A stretch of 64,000 bases of DNA from Oryza sativa Japonica Group (taxonomy: Eukaryota; Streptophyta; Magnoliopsida; Poales; Poaceae). Position numbers and translations under genes: made by a program. Under the pieces are notes generated by a model. The model was given only the letters and a program-made list of their open reading frames with translations, was not told the origin of the DNA and ran no database searches. The stretch lies in NCBI RefSeq assembly GCF_034140825.1, contig NC_089037.1, positions 531,501-595,500 on the forward strand, given 5' to 3'. Shown in pieces: positions 1 to 11,003 of the stretch. Within the stretch, counting starts at the first letter, position 1. The number at the start of each line of letters is the position of its first letter.

Positions 1-1048
1 GTGAGGTGAGGGCGATCGAGTCGAGGCTGCCTCCGGGTTTCAGGTTCCATCCCAGCGACGAGGAGCTAGTCGGCTACTACCTTCGGAACAAGCAGCAGCA
101 GCAGCAGCAGCAGACGGCGGCCACCTCCATGCTCGTCGAGGTTGACCTCCATGCCTGCGAGCCATGGGACCTACCAGGTAATATAATACTTACCAGTTAA
201 TCTACTACGTACAGTAGTAGACTAATTAATTAATTAATTAATTGATAAACTTTGTGAAATTGGCATATACTCCTATATGTGTAGAGGTGGCGAAGGTTGG
301 TTCGGATGAGTGGTATTTCTTCAGCTGGAGGGAGAGGAAGTACGCGACGGGGTGGCGCAGGAACAGAGCGAGCAAGCAAGGGTACTGGAAGGCCACCGGG
401 AAAGACAAGCCCATCCTTCATCCGACGGTGGCCGGCGCCAGGAAGACGTTGGTTTTCTACTCCGGTCGCGCCCCCAACGGCCGCAAGACCGCCTGGGTCA
501 TGCACGAGTTCCGCCTCCTCCATCATCATCATCATCCAAACCCAAATGTAATTACTCCTAATTATATTATATATATATGCATTATATATGTAGCTAATTA
601 ATCTGAATGTATGTACACTGATCTCTGCATGCAGATTCAGAATATGCAGCAGCAGGAGGGGGATGACTGGGTGCTGTGCAGGGTGTTCCGTAAGGGGAAC
701 AACAGCAATGGACAACCTCTAGCCACTTCTTCGCCACCTGCTCATCACCTGGTGGAGTCACTCATCAGCTCACCTGCACCAACTATCATGAGCGATCACG
801 ATCGGCTCTTCACCATCCAGCTGCCGCATCACCAACATTGTGATGAGCAGTACTTTTTCTTAGATGACGATGAACAGCACCAGCAGCAGCTGCTAGATCT
901 TTCAGTGCTCCAAGCTCCAACCTCGTTCGAGTCTGAGCAAGCTCCAGGCCACGGTGGCATGGAGATTAATATCGCAGAGATGGAGAGCTTCGACACGACC
1001 TGTGCTGCGCTGCAAGACGCGAGCGATTACTGCATGCAGCTCTATTAA
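1..1048 (+). CDS. NAC-domain transcription factor (5' end outside window)
   Basis: Exons <1-177, 285-547 and 635-1048 (stop TAA) splice in frame with GT/AG borders. The protein is a plant NAC transcription factor, a nuclear DNA-binding regulator. NAC subdomains are visible in order: [19 protein letters not shown] (A), [13 protein letters not shown] (B), [20 protein letters not shown] (C), [12 protein letters not shown] (D), and the [26 protein letters not shown] and DWVLCRVF segments (D/E). The two introns interrupt the domain at the positions usual for NAC genes. The C-terminal half is Gln/His-rich and acidic, as expected of an activation region. A seven-Gln run sits between subdomains A and B, and a His run follows MHEFRL. 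The true start codon lies left of position 1. It resembles the NAC21/22-like group, but I do not assign a symbol. A recalled rice chromosome 10 NAC gene near LOGL10 is a candidate. Confidence 0.93.
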
Positions 1049-1388
1049 TTAATTCAATGGATGGATGAATCACACGTATATATACGCATAGCCTTAAATT
1101 AATTAATGTGTATCATCAGCTTAATTAATTGCGCACTTGGCTTATGCTGCTTGCTCTTGCTTTTTATATACGATACACAATCATAAAAACATATACAGTG
1201 CATATCATCTACGGGTAGTTTAGTTGGGCAGGGAATGCTTAGATTCAGAAACTGCGGACTGATAAACAGCAGCAATAAATTAGCTGCTTGAGGACGGAAT
1301 AATGCTCAGTGTAGAGTATATGGATGTTATCTGTTTGCAAGATGATATTTTGAAGCAAAATAATAAAATATAGATACATGTATGGACA

Positions 1389-1573
1389 GGGGCGGATCCA
1401 GAAACAAAAAATTGAGGGACTCAATTACACAGTTTTTTCAACCTCTAGTCATTTAGGGACCTTTAGTTTATTATTCATGGTGAAAAAATTGAAGGGGGTG
1501 CTTCGGGGGTATCCATGGGTCTTGTGGGTGTACGGGGGCTCGAGCCCCCCCTGCACCCACGTTGGATCCACCC
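1389..1573. mobile_element. MITE-like element with GGGGCGGATCCA termini
   Basis: The left end GGGGCGGATCCA and right end TGGATCCACCC are near-perfect inverted repeats about 185 bp apart. The flanks (ATGTATGGACA and ATGTGTATGGA) could be an imperfect target duplication, but the surrounding array also contains this word. It shares terminal style and inner words with the element at 4506-4668. The superfamily is uncertain (hAT or Mutator type). Confidence 0.55.
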
Positions 1574-1769
1574 ATGTGTATGGATGTTATCTGCAGAATA
1601 ATGAATAATTTAAATGATATTTTGAAGCAGGGTAACAAAATAAAAATATGTATGGATGCTTATTTGCAGAATAATAAATAATTTAGATGGTACTTTTGAA
1701 TGAAGCAAAATAATGGAAATTTTTAGATGGTATTTTGAAGCAGAATAATAAATTTGAATTTAGATGGTA

Positions 1770-2417
1770 ATTATGGAATCCGTCACGATGTTGTCTTCCG
1801 TGGAGAATCCCCCTCTCTGCATAGACTAGCTTCTAGGTGTATATGCAACTTTGTGGGCAAAGAGACTTATTTGTGCTGACAGGATCGTTGTAGAATCCTG
1901 GAAACAAATTCTTTCGGAATTGCTAAAAATATGTCGCCAGTTTTTTGGGCTGATTTTAGTCGGTGTCGCTGGCCGTATGATTGCTCCGCGAGTATTTGCT
2001 GGTCGTTGGATGTTTTCACACACGGCGGCATTGCGGCAAGCCCTAATCTTGTTTGTTGATTAGCGTTAAACATTGCACTCATATCTTCTCTTATACAAGT
2101 TACATCACACTTACACACCACTTACATATGTAATTAGTATATAATTTTAGTATTTACATATGTAATTTTAGAACTTACATATGTAATTCTAGGACTTACA
2201 TTGTAAATACACTAAAATTACATATGTAATTTAGGGACTTACAATATAAATACATACCGACTATTTTTTGGTGAAAAATATGGCGCCATAAATATAGCTA
2301 CTCCCAATTCTTTCCTTCCCCTTTTGCACAATGTAATCTAAAGCTGTGTACTTCTCCTATCTTTCAATGAAAATATAGGTGGGGAGAAGCTCCCCCCTGG
2401 TGACCAGTCAAAAAAAA
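1770..2417 (+). mobile_element. 5'-truncated LINE, 3' tail only
   Basis: The right end carries a tail I recognise from grass LINEs: CAATGAAAATATAGGTGGGG, then a CCCCCC-rich stretch, GGTGACC, and a short A-run at about 2410-2417. The 10 bp word TTAGATGGTA flanks it at 1760-1769 and 2418-2427, fitting a target-site duplication, though the host repeat also contains this word. The inside (2105-2250) has several ACTTACATATGTAATT units. No reverse transcriptase frame remains, so this is a short dead copy. Confidence 0.6.
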
Positions 2418-2476
2418 TTAGATGGTACTTTTGAATGAAGCATAAAAATGAAAATTTTTAGATTGTATTTTGAAGC

Positions 2477-2693
<217 letters not shown>

Positions 2694-3399
2694 TGGTTAT
2701 CTGCATAATAATAAATAATTAAATGATATTTTCAAGCAGGATAACAAAAAATGAATAATAAAAATATGTATGGATGTTTATCTGCAGAATAATAAATAAT
2801 TTAGATGGTACTTTTGAATGAAGCGGAATAATAAAAATATGTATGGATATTTATATGCAGAATAATAAAAAAATTAAAAAAACACGTTTGAAGCAGAATA
2901 ATAAAAATATGTATGGATATTTATCTGTAGAATAATAAAAATTTAAAATAACACGTTTGAAGCATAATAATAAAAATATGTATGGATGTTTATCTGCAGA
3001 ATAATAAAAATTTAATTTTAAAAACCACGTGTGAAGCAGAATAATAAAATTTTAAATAATAAAAATATGTATGGAGGTCTATTTGCAGAATAATTAAAAG
3101 TTTATCGGCAGAATAATAAAAATTTAATGGATGTTTATCTGTAGAATAATTAATAGTTTATCTGCAGAATAATATAAATTTAATTTTAAAAACCACGTTT
3201 GAAGCAGAATAATAAAATTTTGAATAATAAAAATATGTATAGATGTTTATCTGCAGAATAATAATAAAAATTTTAAAAATAATATTAAAACCCACGTTTG
3301 AAGAAGAAGAATAAAAATATGTATAGATGTTTATCTGCAAAATAATAAAAAATTTTAAAAACACGAAATCTGCAAAATAATAAAAAAATTCTAAAAACA

Positions 3400-3423
3400 C
3401 GCTAGAAGGAGGGCTTGAACCTC

Positions 3424-3456
<33 letters not shown>

Positions 3457-3473
3457 AACTGAGCTATTCCAGC
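3400..3473 (-). tRNA. tRNA-Asn (anticodon GTT)
   Basis: On the minus strand the 74-nt sequence begins GCTGGAATAGCTCAGTTGG and ends TTCTAGCG. The acceptor stem GCTGGAA pairs with TTCTAGC. The D-arm box A is TAGCTCAGTTGG and the anticodon stem-loop is TGTGG-CTGTTAA-CCACA, with anticodon GTT at 3437-3439. The T-arm is GGAGG-TTCAAGC-CCTCC. There is no intron. All stems are intact, so it looks functional. It lies directly at the right edge of the AT-rich repeat array. Confidence 0.96.
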
Positions 3474-3723
3474 TTATGGTTACAAATTTACAAACTCTGA
3501 TAATATCTTACTTAAAGCCAAAGAATATTCTGCCCTGCACTTGCACGGACTGAATGCTGTCGTTGACACTGGCATACTACTGTACTCTATTAAGCTTGGG
3601 AAGGAACATTTGCAACTGCGCCTTCTCTCTCTCTCCCTGTGTGGGCTTGTTTACTTTTTTACCATTTATAAATTTTGACATTTCTAACATTTGGTAAGAT
3701 AGCAAACTTAATTATAACACTAA

Positions 3724-3868
3724 GGCCGTGTTTAGTTCCAAAGTTTTTCTTCAAATTTCTAACTTTTCCATCACATCAAAACTTTCTTACACACAAACTT
3801 CTAACTTTTCCGTCACATCGTTCCAATTTCAACCAAACTTCCAATTTTGGTGTGAACTAAACACACTC
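3724..3868. mobile_element. Tourist-like MITE (GGCCGTGTTTAGTTC family), 145 bp
   Basis: Terminal inverted repeats GGCCGTGTTTAGTTC and GAACTAAACACACTC are flanked by TAA at 3721-3723 and 3869-3871, the 3-bp duplication typical of PIF/Harbinger elements. The inner words CACATCAAAACTTTC and CTTTTCCGTCACATCGTT are shared with the copies near 23.5, 24.35 and 25.3 kb. Confidence 0.75.
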
Positions 3869-4097
3869 TAACAACACAATCCTACCAACTTTTGAAAATT
3901 TGAAACTTTCCACTCACAAAACTTCAATCAAAATTTGATAAGGTATTAAACCAAACATCGCATAATTATCTTACCAAAAATTAGTAGTACCGAAATTTAG
4001 CATTGCCAAGTATTAATGAGATTTTTTTCTAATGAAATAAACAAGCTCTGTTTCCATCACTAATATTTCACTATATCAAAAAGATCCATCATCAATA

Positions 4098-4346
4098 CTC
4101 CCCCGTTTCATATTATAAGTCATTTAACTTTTTTCTTAGTAAACTTTTTAAAATTTGACCAAGTTTATAATAAAATATAGTAACATTTTCGATACAAAAT
4201 AAATATTATATCAAAAATATATCCAATGTTAGATTTAATGAAACTGATTTGGTGCCGTAGATATTGCTATTTGTCATATAAAGTTGATCAAACATAAAGA
4301 ATTTTGAAAAAAAAGATAAATGACCTATAATATGAAATGGACGAAG
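4098..4346. mobile_element. Stowaway MITE, 249 bp
   Basis: The left end CTCCCCCGTTTCATATTATAAG and the matching inverted right end (TATAATATGAAATGGACGAAG) are flanked by TA dinucleotides, as in Tc1/mariner-type Stowaway elements. The termini have drifted from the CTCCCTCCGTCCC consensus. Confidence 0.75.
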
Positions 4347-4505
4347 TACTGTATTTGTTTATGTTGTTTGTAACAAATCAGACACCTTGATTCTTTTCTT
4401 GCAGTTAGGTTACTTGTGTTAGGTTATTTGCCTAACTCCATATAATACTGTGTCTTTCAGTCAGACCTCTATTACAAACAATTCTAATAGACAGAGAGTC
4501 AGAGA

Positions 4506-4668
4506 TGGCGGAGCCAGAATTTTTTCAAGCATAGGGCTCAATTTAGTTGAATTTATATAATTTTGCCTTTATCTTCTAGTTTTTGAAGTTTTAAAATGGA
4601 ATTTCAATGCATATTTAGGATCAGGAGTAGGGCTACAGCCCTAGCTGCCCTACTCCTGTCTCCGCCCC
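4506..4668. mobile_element. MITE-like element with GGCGGAGCCAG termini
   Basis: The left end TGGCGGAGCCAG and right end CTGTCTCCGCCCC form an inverted repeat. Flanking words TCAGAGA and TCAGATA resemble a 7-8 bp target duplication. Near the right end there is an internal palindrome (AGGAGTAGGGCTACAGCCCT followed by its complement). It is related in style to 1389-1573. Confidence 0.5.
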
Positions 4669-5009
4669 TCAGATATATATACAGTACAGCCATACAGGGT
4701 GGCAGATGCATACTACAGTGTGGAGTCCATATGTTAAAGCAAGTGCAGTAGCAATTGAAAGTATGTTACTCCACTAGTCATGGATTACTGTGCTGAATAT
4801 GATATATTTATTCCCTGTGTCTATAAAAACGGTGTATGCGGGCCATGGCTTCCAGTGTACTGAGCCAATCGGCCCAACAAGGCCCACGTGTAAGCACAGC
4901 AGCTGTCGTCAAGAGATGAATTCAATTCAAACCTGGGCTCAAATCAGCAACGAGATGCGCTTTAGCTTCCGGCCCACTTCCCCAGCCCGAGACGAAGTCC
5001 GTGTCGTAT

Positions 5010-7470
5010 CCCTCCCAGTACTACCAGGCCGCCACTCTCCTCTCCTCAACGCACCACTCCGCCGCTCCCCCGCTCGGGCGCGGCTCTCGTTTCCCGAACC
5101 TTCTAGAAGCTTGGTGCTCCTCCTGCTCACCTCCGCCGGCGACGCAGGTGCGATCTCTCAACTCGTAGCCTCCCCTGGTTCGCACGATTCGGTTCCGATC
5201 AGGCTGGCTCTCTCGTTTGTGGCGATTCGAGGCGATCAGCTTTCTCGAGACCCTTCGGCGGCTTGATCTGGGATTGGGGAGTTGACGCGGATTTGCCTAG
5301 TGGAATTCACTGAATAGCTCGTTCACTATATATAATCCGCTGGGTTTTGGTGGGTTTTATGGGTCAACTAGTTTCCAGAGCTAGCGCTCGATTGGTTACA
5401 CCCATTCAAAATCGCTGGTTCAATTGTTCAGATGCTTGATCTAACCATTTTCCTTTTTTGATACGGCATACTTGATCTAACCATTCAAAATCGCTGGTTC
5501 AGTCGTTTAAGTATCTCTGTGTAGTGTCAATGTGCATGTCTTAGGATTCATACTCTGATGATTTTTCATATTGGACTTGTTTGACTATAGGGACACCATC
5601 TTTGGGCAATATATTGGCACTTCGATTTTACGAGGTATGATAGTCTGATGTAATGTTGTTCATAGTTCTGACTGTTTATGATTCTTTTTTCACAAATGTG
5701 CTCTCGTGAATATTTCACCGATATATGCTACTCTTCTTCTAATATGTTAATGTGCAAGGCTTTTGCGCGTACGTGAAAAAACAAACACAAATGTGCTGTC
5801 GTAACTACTGTTTATCTAAAGAACTTTCCATGTGCATACCGTTGGGTAAAGGCTAAATTTAATGTTGTTCCTTTAACAGGCATTAGGAAGTGATTTATTC
5901 TTCTCTTGAACAGACCAAATTGGCCATGCATATGTGGTATCCATGATTGCTAGGGGAATTAGAGTTATGACGGGTTCAGACCAGCCTGTCGTTCTGCACA
6001 TGAAGACCTTAATGGTGTTAAGAAAAATTTAGTTCAAGGTGCGCTCCCTATTATCAAGGTTAGAGTCTTGACCTATATTGTTCTAACCAGAGGTGCCTGT
6101 TCGAGTAAAATCAGTTCATATGTCATTTGATACTTTGACTTTAAATGCAAGCTATTACTTTGTTCATATAGCTCAAATGAGGTCAAACAATAGTAGAATG
6201 CTAACGTTGGCACACAATTACTTTTCTGATGTAATCCCGTGATGATGCACAATGTGAGGCTAATATATTCTGACCTTTTTGCAGTGGCACTGGTGGGGAC
6301 ATATTTACTCAGAATGGACTGTTGTTTCTTGTGCACGTTCTGTTATCACATATTCTTCTGGGAAAAAGAGTACTGCTGGCAATCCCCTCCCCTCTTCCTC
6401 TTCCTCTTATCATTAAAATAGCTGTGAATCCATTTTTTTTAAAAAAAAAAAACATGTAAGACCCTGAATTTGACTTTAATGGAGAAATTTGAAAATATGC
6501 GTAGGGAATCCCTGCATATGCACACTCACCTAATCTCAAGGAGAAAAACTAGTTATTCCAACTAATAATGGGCTCGAACTTGGTGAAATATGATTTGTAC
6601 AGCACTACAGCCAAACCTCAAGTGCAGCCATTCGACCATGTTAACAGCACCATTTGAAATTTTTGACACAAACAACAAACTTGTGGCTATTCCTATCTAT
6701 AGTAAAAGGTCGGAATAGATTTTATCAAACAAATTGATCTTGTCCTACAGGATTCAGTTGATGCTGTTAAAACTGGAATATTGTGGGTGGATGGATGCAT
6801 TCTGTGCTAGTTACTACTCTTACTCTATATGCGTTGATCTAGTCGTCCATGCATTGCTTCTCGCTGAGTTGCTGGTGCTTTGTGAGATCCAGACTTTTCT
6901 GAACACCATTCTATCATATATAGAGAAGTTAGTTAGGATGTCTTTCCTGCACGTGCAGTATTTTGAATTTCTTCTAGAATTGCCGGATCATGAATACCAC
7001 GAATGAGATTATGAATTATTAAGTGCAACAAGGGCAGCATCCTTACGTTTCCAGTAAGGATGCATCGTTAGAATAGCATTCGCCAGCTTCCAAAGTATGT
7101 AGAATACATGAACCTGATAGCCAGATACGCTGGCACGAGTATGTCTGTTACTTTACATACGGCAAAAACGTTAAGCCAGTCGATCGGCAGTTTGACTCTG
7201 TTAAATGTTCAGGATCAGATTTAGCACGATGGTTGTTGATATTCTGATATGCATGTCAGGTTTGTGCATACGGTTTCCAATGCATCTTGGACACGCCAGC
7301 AACCAACTTTACTTGAACCTCATGGAGCTATCATCAACATGAGGATGCTATATTATCCCTGCGAAAATCCCAGATGCAGAAGCAGACAGGCTCAGAACGT
7401 TACTGTGAACACGTGCATCGTCTGCAACCGGGAAATTCCAGGTATTTTTCTCAGATCATATGACCCCTAA
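5010..7470 (+). other. Possible transcribed locus without a convincing protein
   Basis: A GC-rich leader-like block (about 5000-5149) ends at GACGCAG followed by GTGCGA, a plausible splice donor. Further exon-like blocks with AG/GT borders follow at about 5880-6040 and 7259-7441. The last gives a short frame with paired cysteines (YPCENPRC then NTCIVCNRE), reminiscent of a zinc ribbon, but I could not build a longer open frame joining the blocks. It could be a noncoding RNA, a decayed gene or captured gene fragments. The remaining sequence here holds nothing I recognise. Confidence 0.3.
5094..5116. promoter_or_regulatory. Heat-shock-element-like motif
   Basis: Alternating 5-bp units read TTCnn GAAnn TTCnn GAAnn TTg: TTC 5094, GAA 5099, TTC 5104, GAA 5109 and TTG 5114. 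Four consecutive perfect nTTCn/nGAAn modules is a strong match to the heat-shock-factor binding consensus. It sits in the GC-rich leader-like block of the possible transcript, about 35 bp before a plausible splice donor. Function is inferred from the motif only. Confidence 0.55.
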
Positions 7471-9660
7471 CCGCTGTCACCCTCCCAATCTCTTTTTCAT
7501 GAAGATGGTCACGACTTTTGGTACTTACTGTGCAAATACGACGTATTGGATCGTGCATCCCTTTAATTAAGCATTGGCAAGTTTTTTGAATGACGAATTG
7601 ACGACTGTCGTTAAATCCCAAGATGTACCTGGTAACAATGTTTACCACTGTCTAATGGTTGTTACTCGATGGAAAGATGGTAGAGATTGGTGGGGTAAAT
7701 TATGAGCAAGATTAGGAATCAACACGGTTAGGCTGGGACAGGGTACTCACGCTCATCCCTAAACAGAACTTATACTTGTTTGCTAATTAAATAGTACTAT
7801 TGCTGTGCCATATTCAACATTCAAGCCTTGTTTAGAGCATGGGAGTTCTCTCTTTTTTTTCCCCTGCTAGAATTTATTTCACTCATAGTTGCACTAAAAG
7901 ATGTAGAACAGTAGAACTGTAGAAGAGATCGTTGTTCCCCCGACTCTAGGCCCATGGAGTGACAGTGCGTTGATACTCGATAGCAGATAGGATAGAGAGT
8001 TGCGTTGGGATGTCAGTGTCATCTAACCTTGTGTAGAGGTGACGGACCGGTACCAATGAAGCTGTGAGTGCTGTGGTGCGTTGATGCATCCATAATTCAT
8101 CAAAACATGAAATAGACGGTGGTCAGGCCGTCAGCGAACTATCAGTGACAACGTCATCAATGCCAACTAGAACCATATATATAACCCAAGCCTCTATGGT
8201 AAGTAAATTGCCTACGTAAGACAATAATATCCGACGATTAGTGATATCTGGGTTATTTGTTCACAATTGTTGACGACTAGTTGTAATTCCTGTTGGCGGC
8301 AAGTAGCCCAAAACTGTTGGGATAATAATGTGATGGATATAATATCATCCTCAACTTGATACAAAATAGTGGTGATAGGCCACTATTGTTATTGCAACAA
8401 TGGTAACAGGGTATTGACACTACCACGAGAATATTGTGCTGCTAAAATAGCTAGAGAATAATATGGGATAAAATAGAGAACGTCTCTCTAGTTTATTCCT
8501 ACTAGAGGTGATAGTGACGCTATTGCACTCGCAATAGCAATAGCGGGTTATTGACACTACCATGGAAATATTGTGTTGCTAAAATAGCTAGAGAATAATG
8601 TGGGATAGGATAGAAAATCTCTAAGTTTATTCCTACTTGAGTACGGTTTTATTTGTGTTGAATTGGCATGGGTCTGGCCTGTTAAGCCTGTTGGTCTGAC
8701 CAGGCTTGGGCTTTTTATGCTTACATGTACCCGTGACAACCCCTTTTTTTTTAAAAAAAAAAGTGTGCACTGTAACTTCGATTTTTTTAAGTTGGAACTA
8801 AGGTATGGTTTTTTATGACTTACTCTAAAAAAAATTGAATTTTTATCAAGTTGATTTGGTGCCAGCATTTTACGTTAATCGATACATATGTATTTCACTG
8901 GATTCTTTATAAATAATGATGTGGTTCATTGAAACGGTGTGCCAACATATATACTCTAATCGAGCACTTTGAGAAAACTTACACGTGTATTAGAAACATC
9001 TGACTAATGATTTAAGTAAATCATGTTATAATGATTTAGATTGGAGGTTCCTTTGATTGAAGGAAATTCAAAGATTTTTCAAAGGATTCTAAGCCTTAGG
9101 AATTTTTCCTTTTGTTGTTTGAAAAAAAAGGGATTTGAGCATATCATACTCCTATGAATTGCTATCCATTGCACCAATTCCATAGGAAATTTTTCCATGA
9201 GTCCTTCTCGCTGCTTGGAGTCTGTTTTTAGCCGCCGTAATTTCTCTAAGCTTCAGTTTTTTCTTCTTTTGCTTTTTCTTCCTTCCCCTAGCATAAGACA
9301 GTCTAGCTGATTACGTCGTGTAACTAAAACTCTTTTTCTTCTAATATATTGACGTGCAATCATTTTACGCGTTTGCGAAAAAAATTTTCCACGAATCCAA
9401 ACCTCTTTTTTATTTTTCCTCTGAGAAGCCCAATGGATCTCTCTTAATTCCATCAAATTTCTATATATGATTAAAATTTTAATATTTCTGATATTAGTAA
9501 CAATAGTACGGACAATATGTACGGGGTTAACAATTAGTATGTGTAATTCAATAAAATAAGATATGCACATATACTTTTGCTGAACTTTAAATGTTATCTT
9601 TTGTGGTTCTTTGTCTGCATGCCCAATAGTTCGTAGGCACTGTCGAGAGTTTAGATTATA
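7471..9660. other. Intergenic DNA, no gene seen
   Basis: No supported coding frame. It contains the direct repeat at 8408-8636. At about 9050-9215 there is an AT-rich block with AGGAAATTCAAAG and TTCCATAGGAAATTTTTCC ends that may be a decayed MITE. Confidence 0.6.
8408..8636. repeat. Two-copy direct repeat, about 92 bp, 138 bp apart
   Basis: Segments 8408-8500 and 8546-8636 share TATTGACACTACCA, GTTGCTAAAATAGCTAGAG (one mismatch in the first copy), AATAAT, and a TTTATTCCTACT end. They differ by scattered substitutions. The intervening DNA also holds short ATAGCAATAG repeats. Confidence 0.75.
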
Positions 9661-9896
9661 CTCCCTCCGTCTCATAATATAAGGGATTTTGAGTTTTTTC
9701 TTGCAACATTTGATCACTCGTCTTATTCAAAAAAATTTGAAATTATTATTTATTTTATTTGTGACTTATTTTATTATATACAGTACTTTAAGCATAACTT
9801 TTTGTTTTTTATATTTGTAAAAAAAATTGAATAAGACGAGTGGTCAAACGTTGCAAACAAAAACTCAAAATCCTTTATATTGTGGGACGGAGGGAG
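9661..9896. mobile_element. Stowaway MITE, 236 bp
   Basis: CTCCCTCCGTCTCATAATAT at the left and its inverted partner ending GGGACGGAGGGAG at the right are flanked by TA on both sides. Long inverted arms (including GACTTATT/AATAAG and CACTCGTCTTATTCAA) make it a strong fold-back. Confidence 0.9.
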
Positions 9897-10681
9897 TATA
9901 TAACATCTTCTTTAGAAAATGGATAGAAATCTAGCCTCTATATCTACAAGTGACATACAACTAAAGTTTACAGGAATACTAGATTCCAAGTCTCATAAGT
10001 GAGAAAACAAAAAACACCACAAAAGAACAAAAAAAAAAACTAAAACACTGGAAGACTAATTTCAAATTTAGATGTAGAGGCTGGGTTTTAATCTATTTTT
10101 TAAAAGAAAGATTGTGTAGGTTAACTTTTAGTGATGTTAGATCGATTTGTTGGACGTTTTTGGAGCGTGCATTGGATAGGGTTAGAAAATCATCGGCCAT
10201 GAATCTCCTAGTCCATTGGTGGCTCATCAATCATCGTATTGATCTATGGCACCGACCGGTGAGCTGCTGAGTCGGAATGGGTGGGGAGTGAATCGGAGGA
10301 CACTCCAGCAGAGTCCAACACTCGAGCTGCCTGCCTACGCAACCGCCGGCGGCGAGAAAATTGAAATGATGCCACGGCCAAAGGCGGCGACAGCGGCAGC
10401 GCTGCAGGCTCGATCCCTCGCTTTCTGTCCCTCCCCTGCCGGGGCTGCAATATTACACCTGCAACTGCAAGCATGCAATGGCATGGCATTTTGGATCATA
10501 TCTCTCCTGCCTGCCTGCCTGCCTGTTGACATGCCCTTCACGACCCCACTCAATCCGCACTCGATTTTTTTTTATTTTGAAATATTTAAATTTTTAATTT
10601 TAAAAATAAACACTTCCAAAATTTATTTTCAAGACCTGTTTGAGCTGATCTGGCTGGCATGCCAACGTTACCTGATCACGT
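9897..10681. other. Intergenic DNA, no gene seen
   Basis: No supported gene. Short GC-richer frames around 10240-10550 lack any recognisable motif and overlap on both strands. Confidence 0.5.
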
Positions 10682-10696
10682 CACGTTGACAGCGTT

Positions 10697-10988
10697 TTTT
10701 TTTAAAATTACACAGTACAACGTAGACACTCACAACGCACGCACACTCACCCGTATGAGCGCACGCACGTAAACCTTAACTCTATGAGCATCTTCGAAGA
10801 ATAGGCCGGCAAATCCATTCTGGAGATTGACGAAGTCAACACAGACGCATCGTTGTCGACGAGTACGTCGCGTACCACTGAAAGCACAAAGCCATTAAAT
10901 CCTGAAAAATTTGCTCTCATTGGGAGTCAAACCCAGGACCTAAGGTGCTACTGAGGCTCTTGTAACCACTAGGCTACAGGCTCTTTCG
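10697..10988 (-). mobile_element. tRNA-derived SINE, full length
   Basis: Read on the minus strand, the head carries a tRNA-like pol III promoter: box A TAGCCTAGTGG and box B GGTTTGACTCC near 10915-10980. A tRNA-unrelated body follows and an A-run ends it (the T-run at 10695-10704 on the plus strand). A perfect 15 bp duplication, CACGTTGACAGCGTT, flanks it at 10682-10696 and 10989-11003. Body sequence and head match my memory of the common rice OsSN-type SINE. The intact duplication suggests a fairly recent insertion. Confidence 0.88.
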
Positions 10989-11003
10989 CACGTTGACAGC
11001 GTT

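Noticed and set aside
10915-10985. Second tRNA gene
   Set aside because: The tRNA-like sequence is the head of the SINE: it is followed by the SINE body and A-run, with a target duplication outside.
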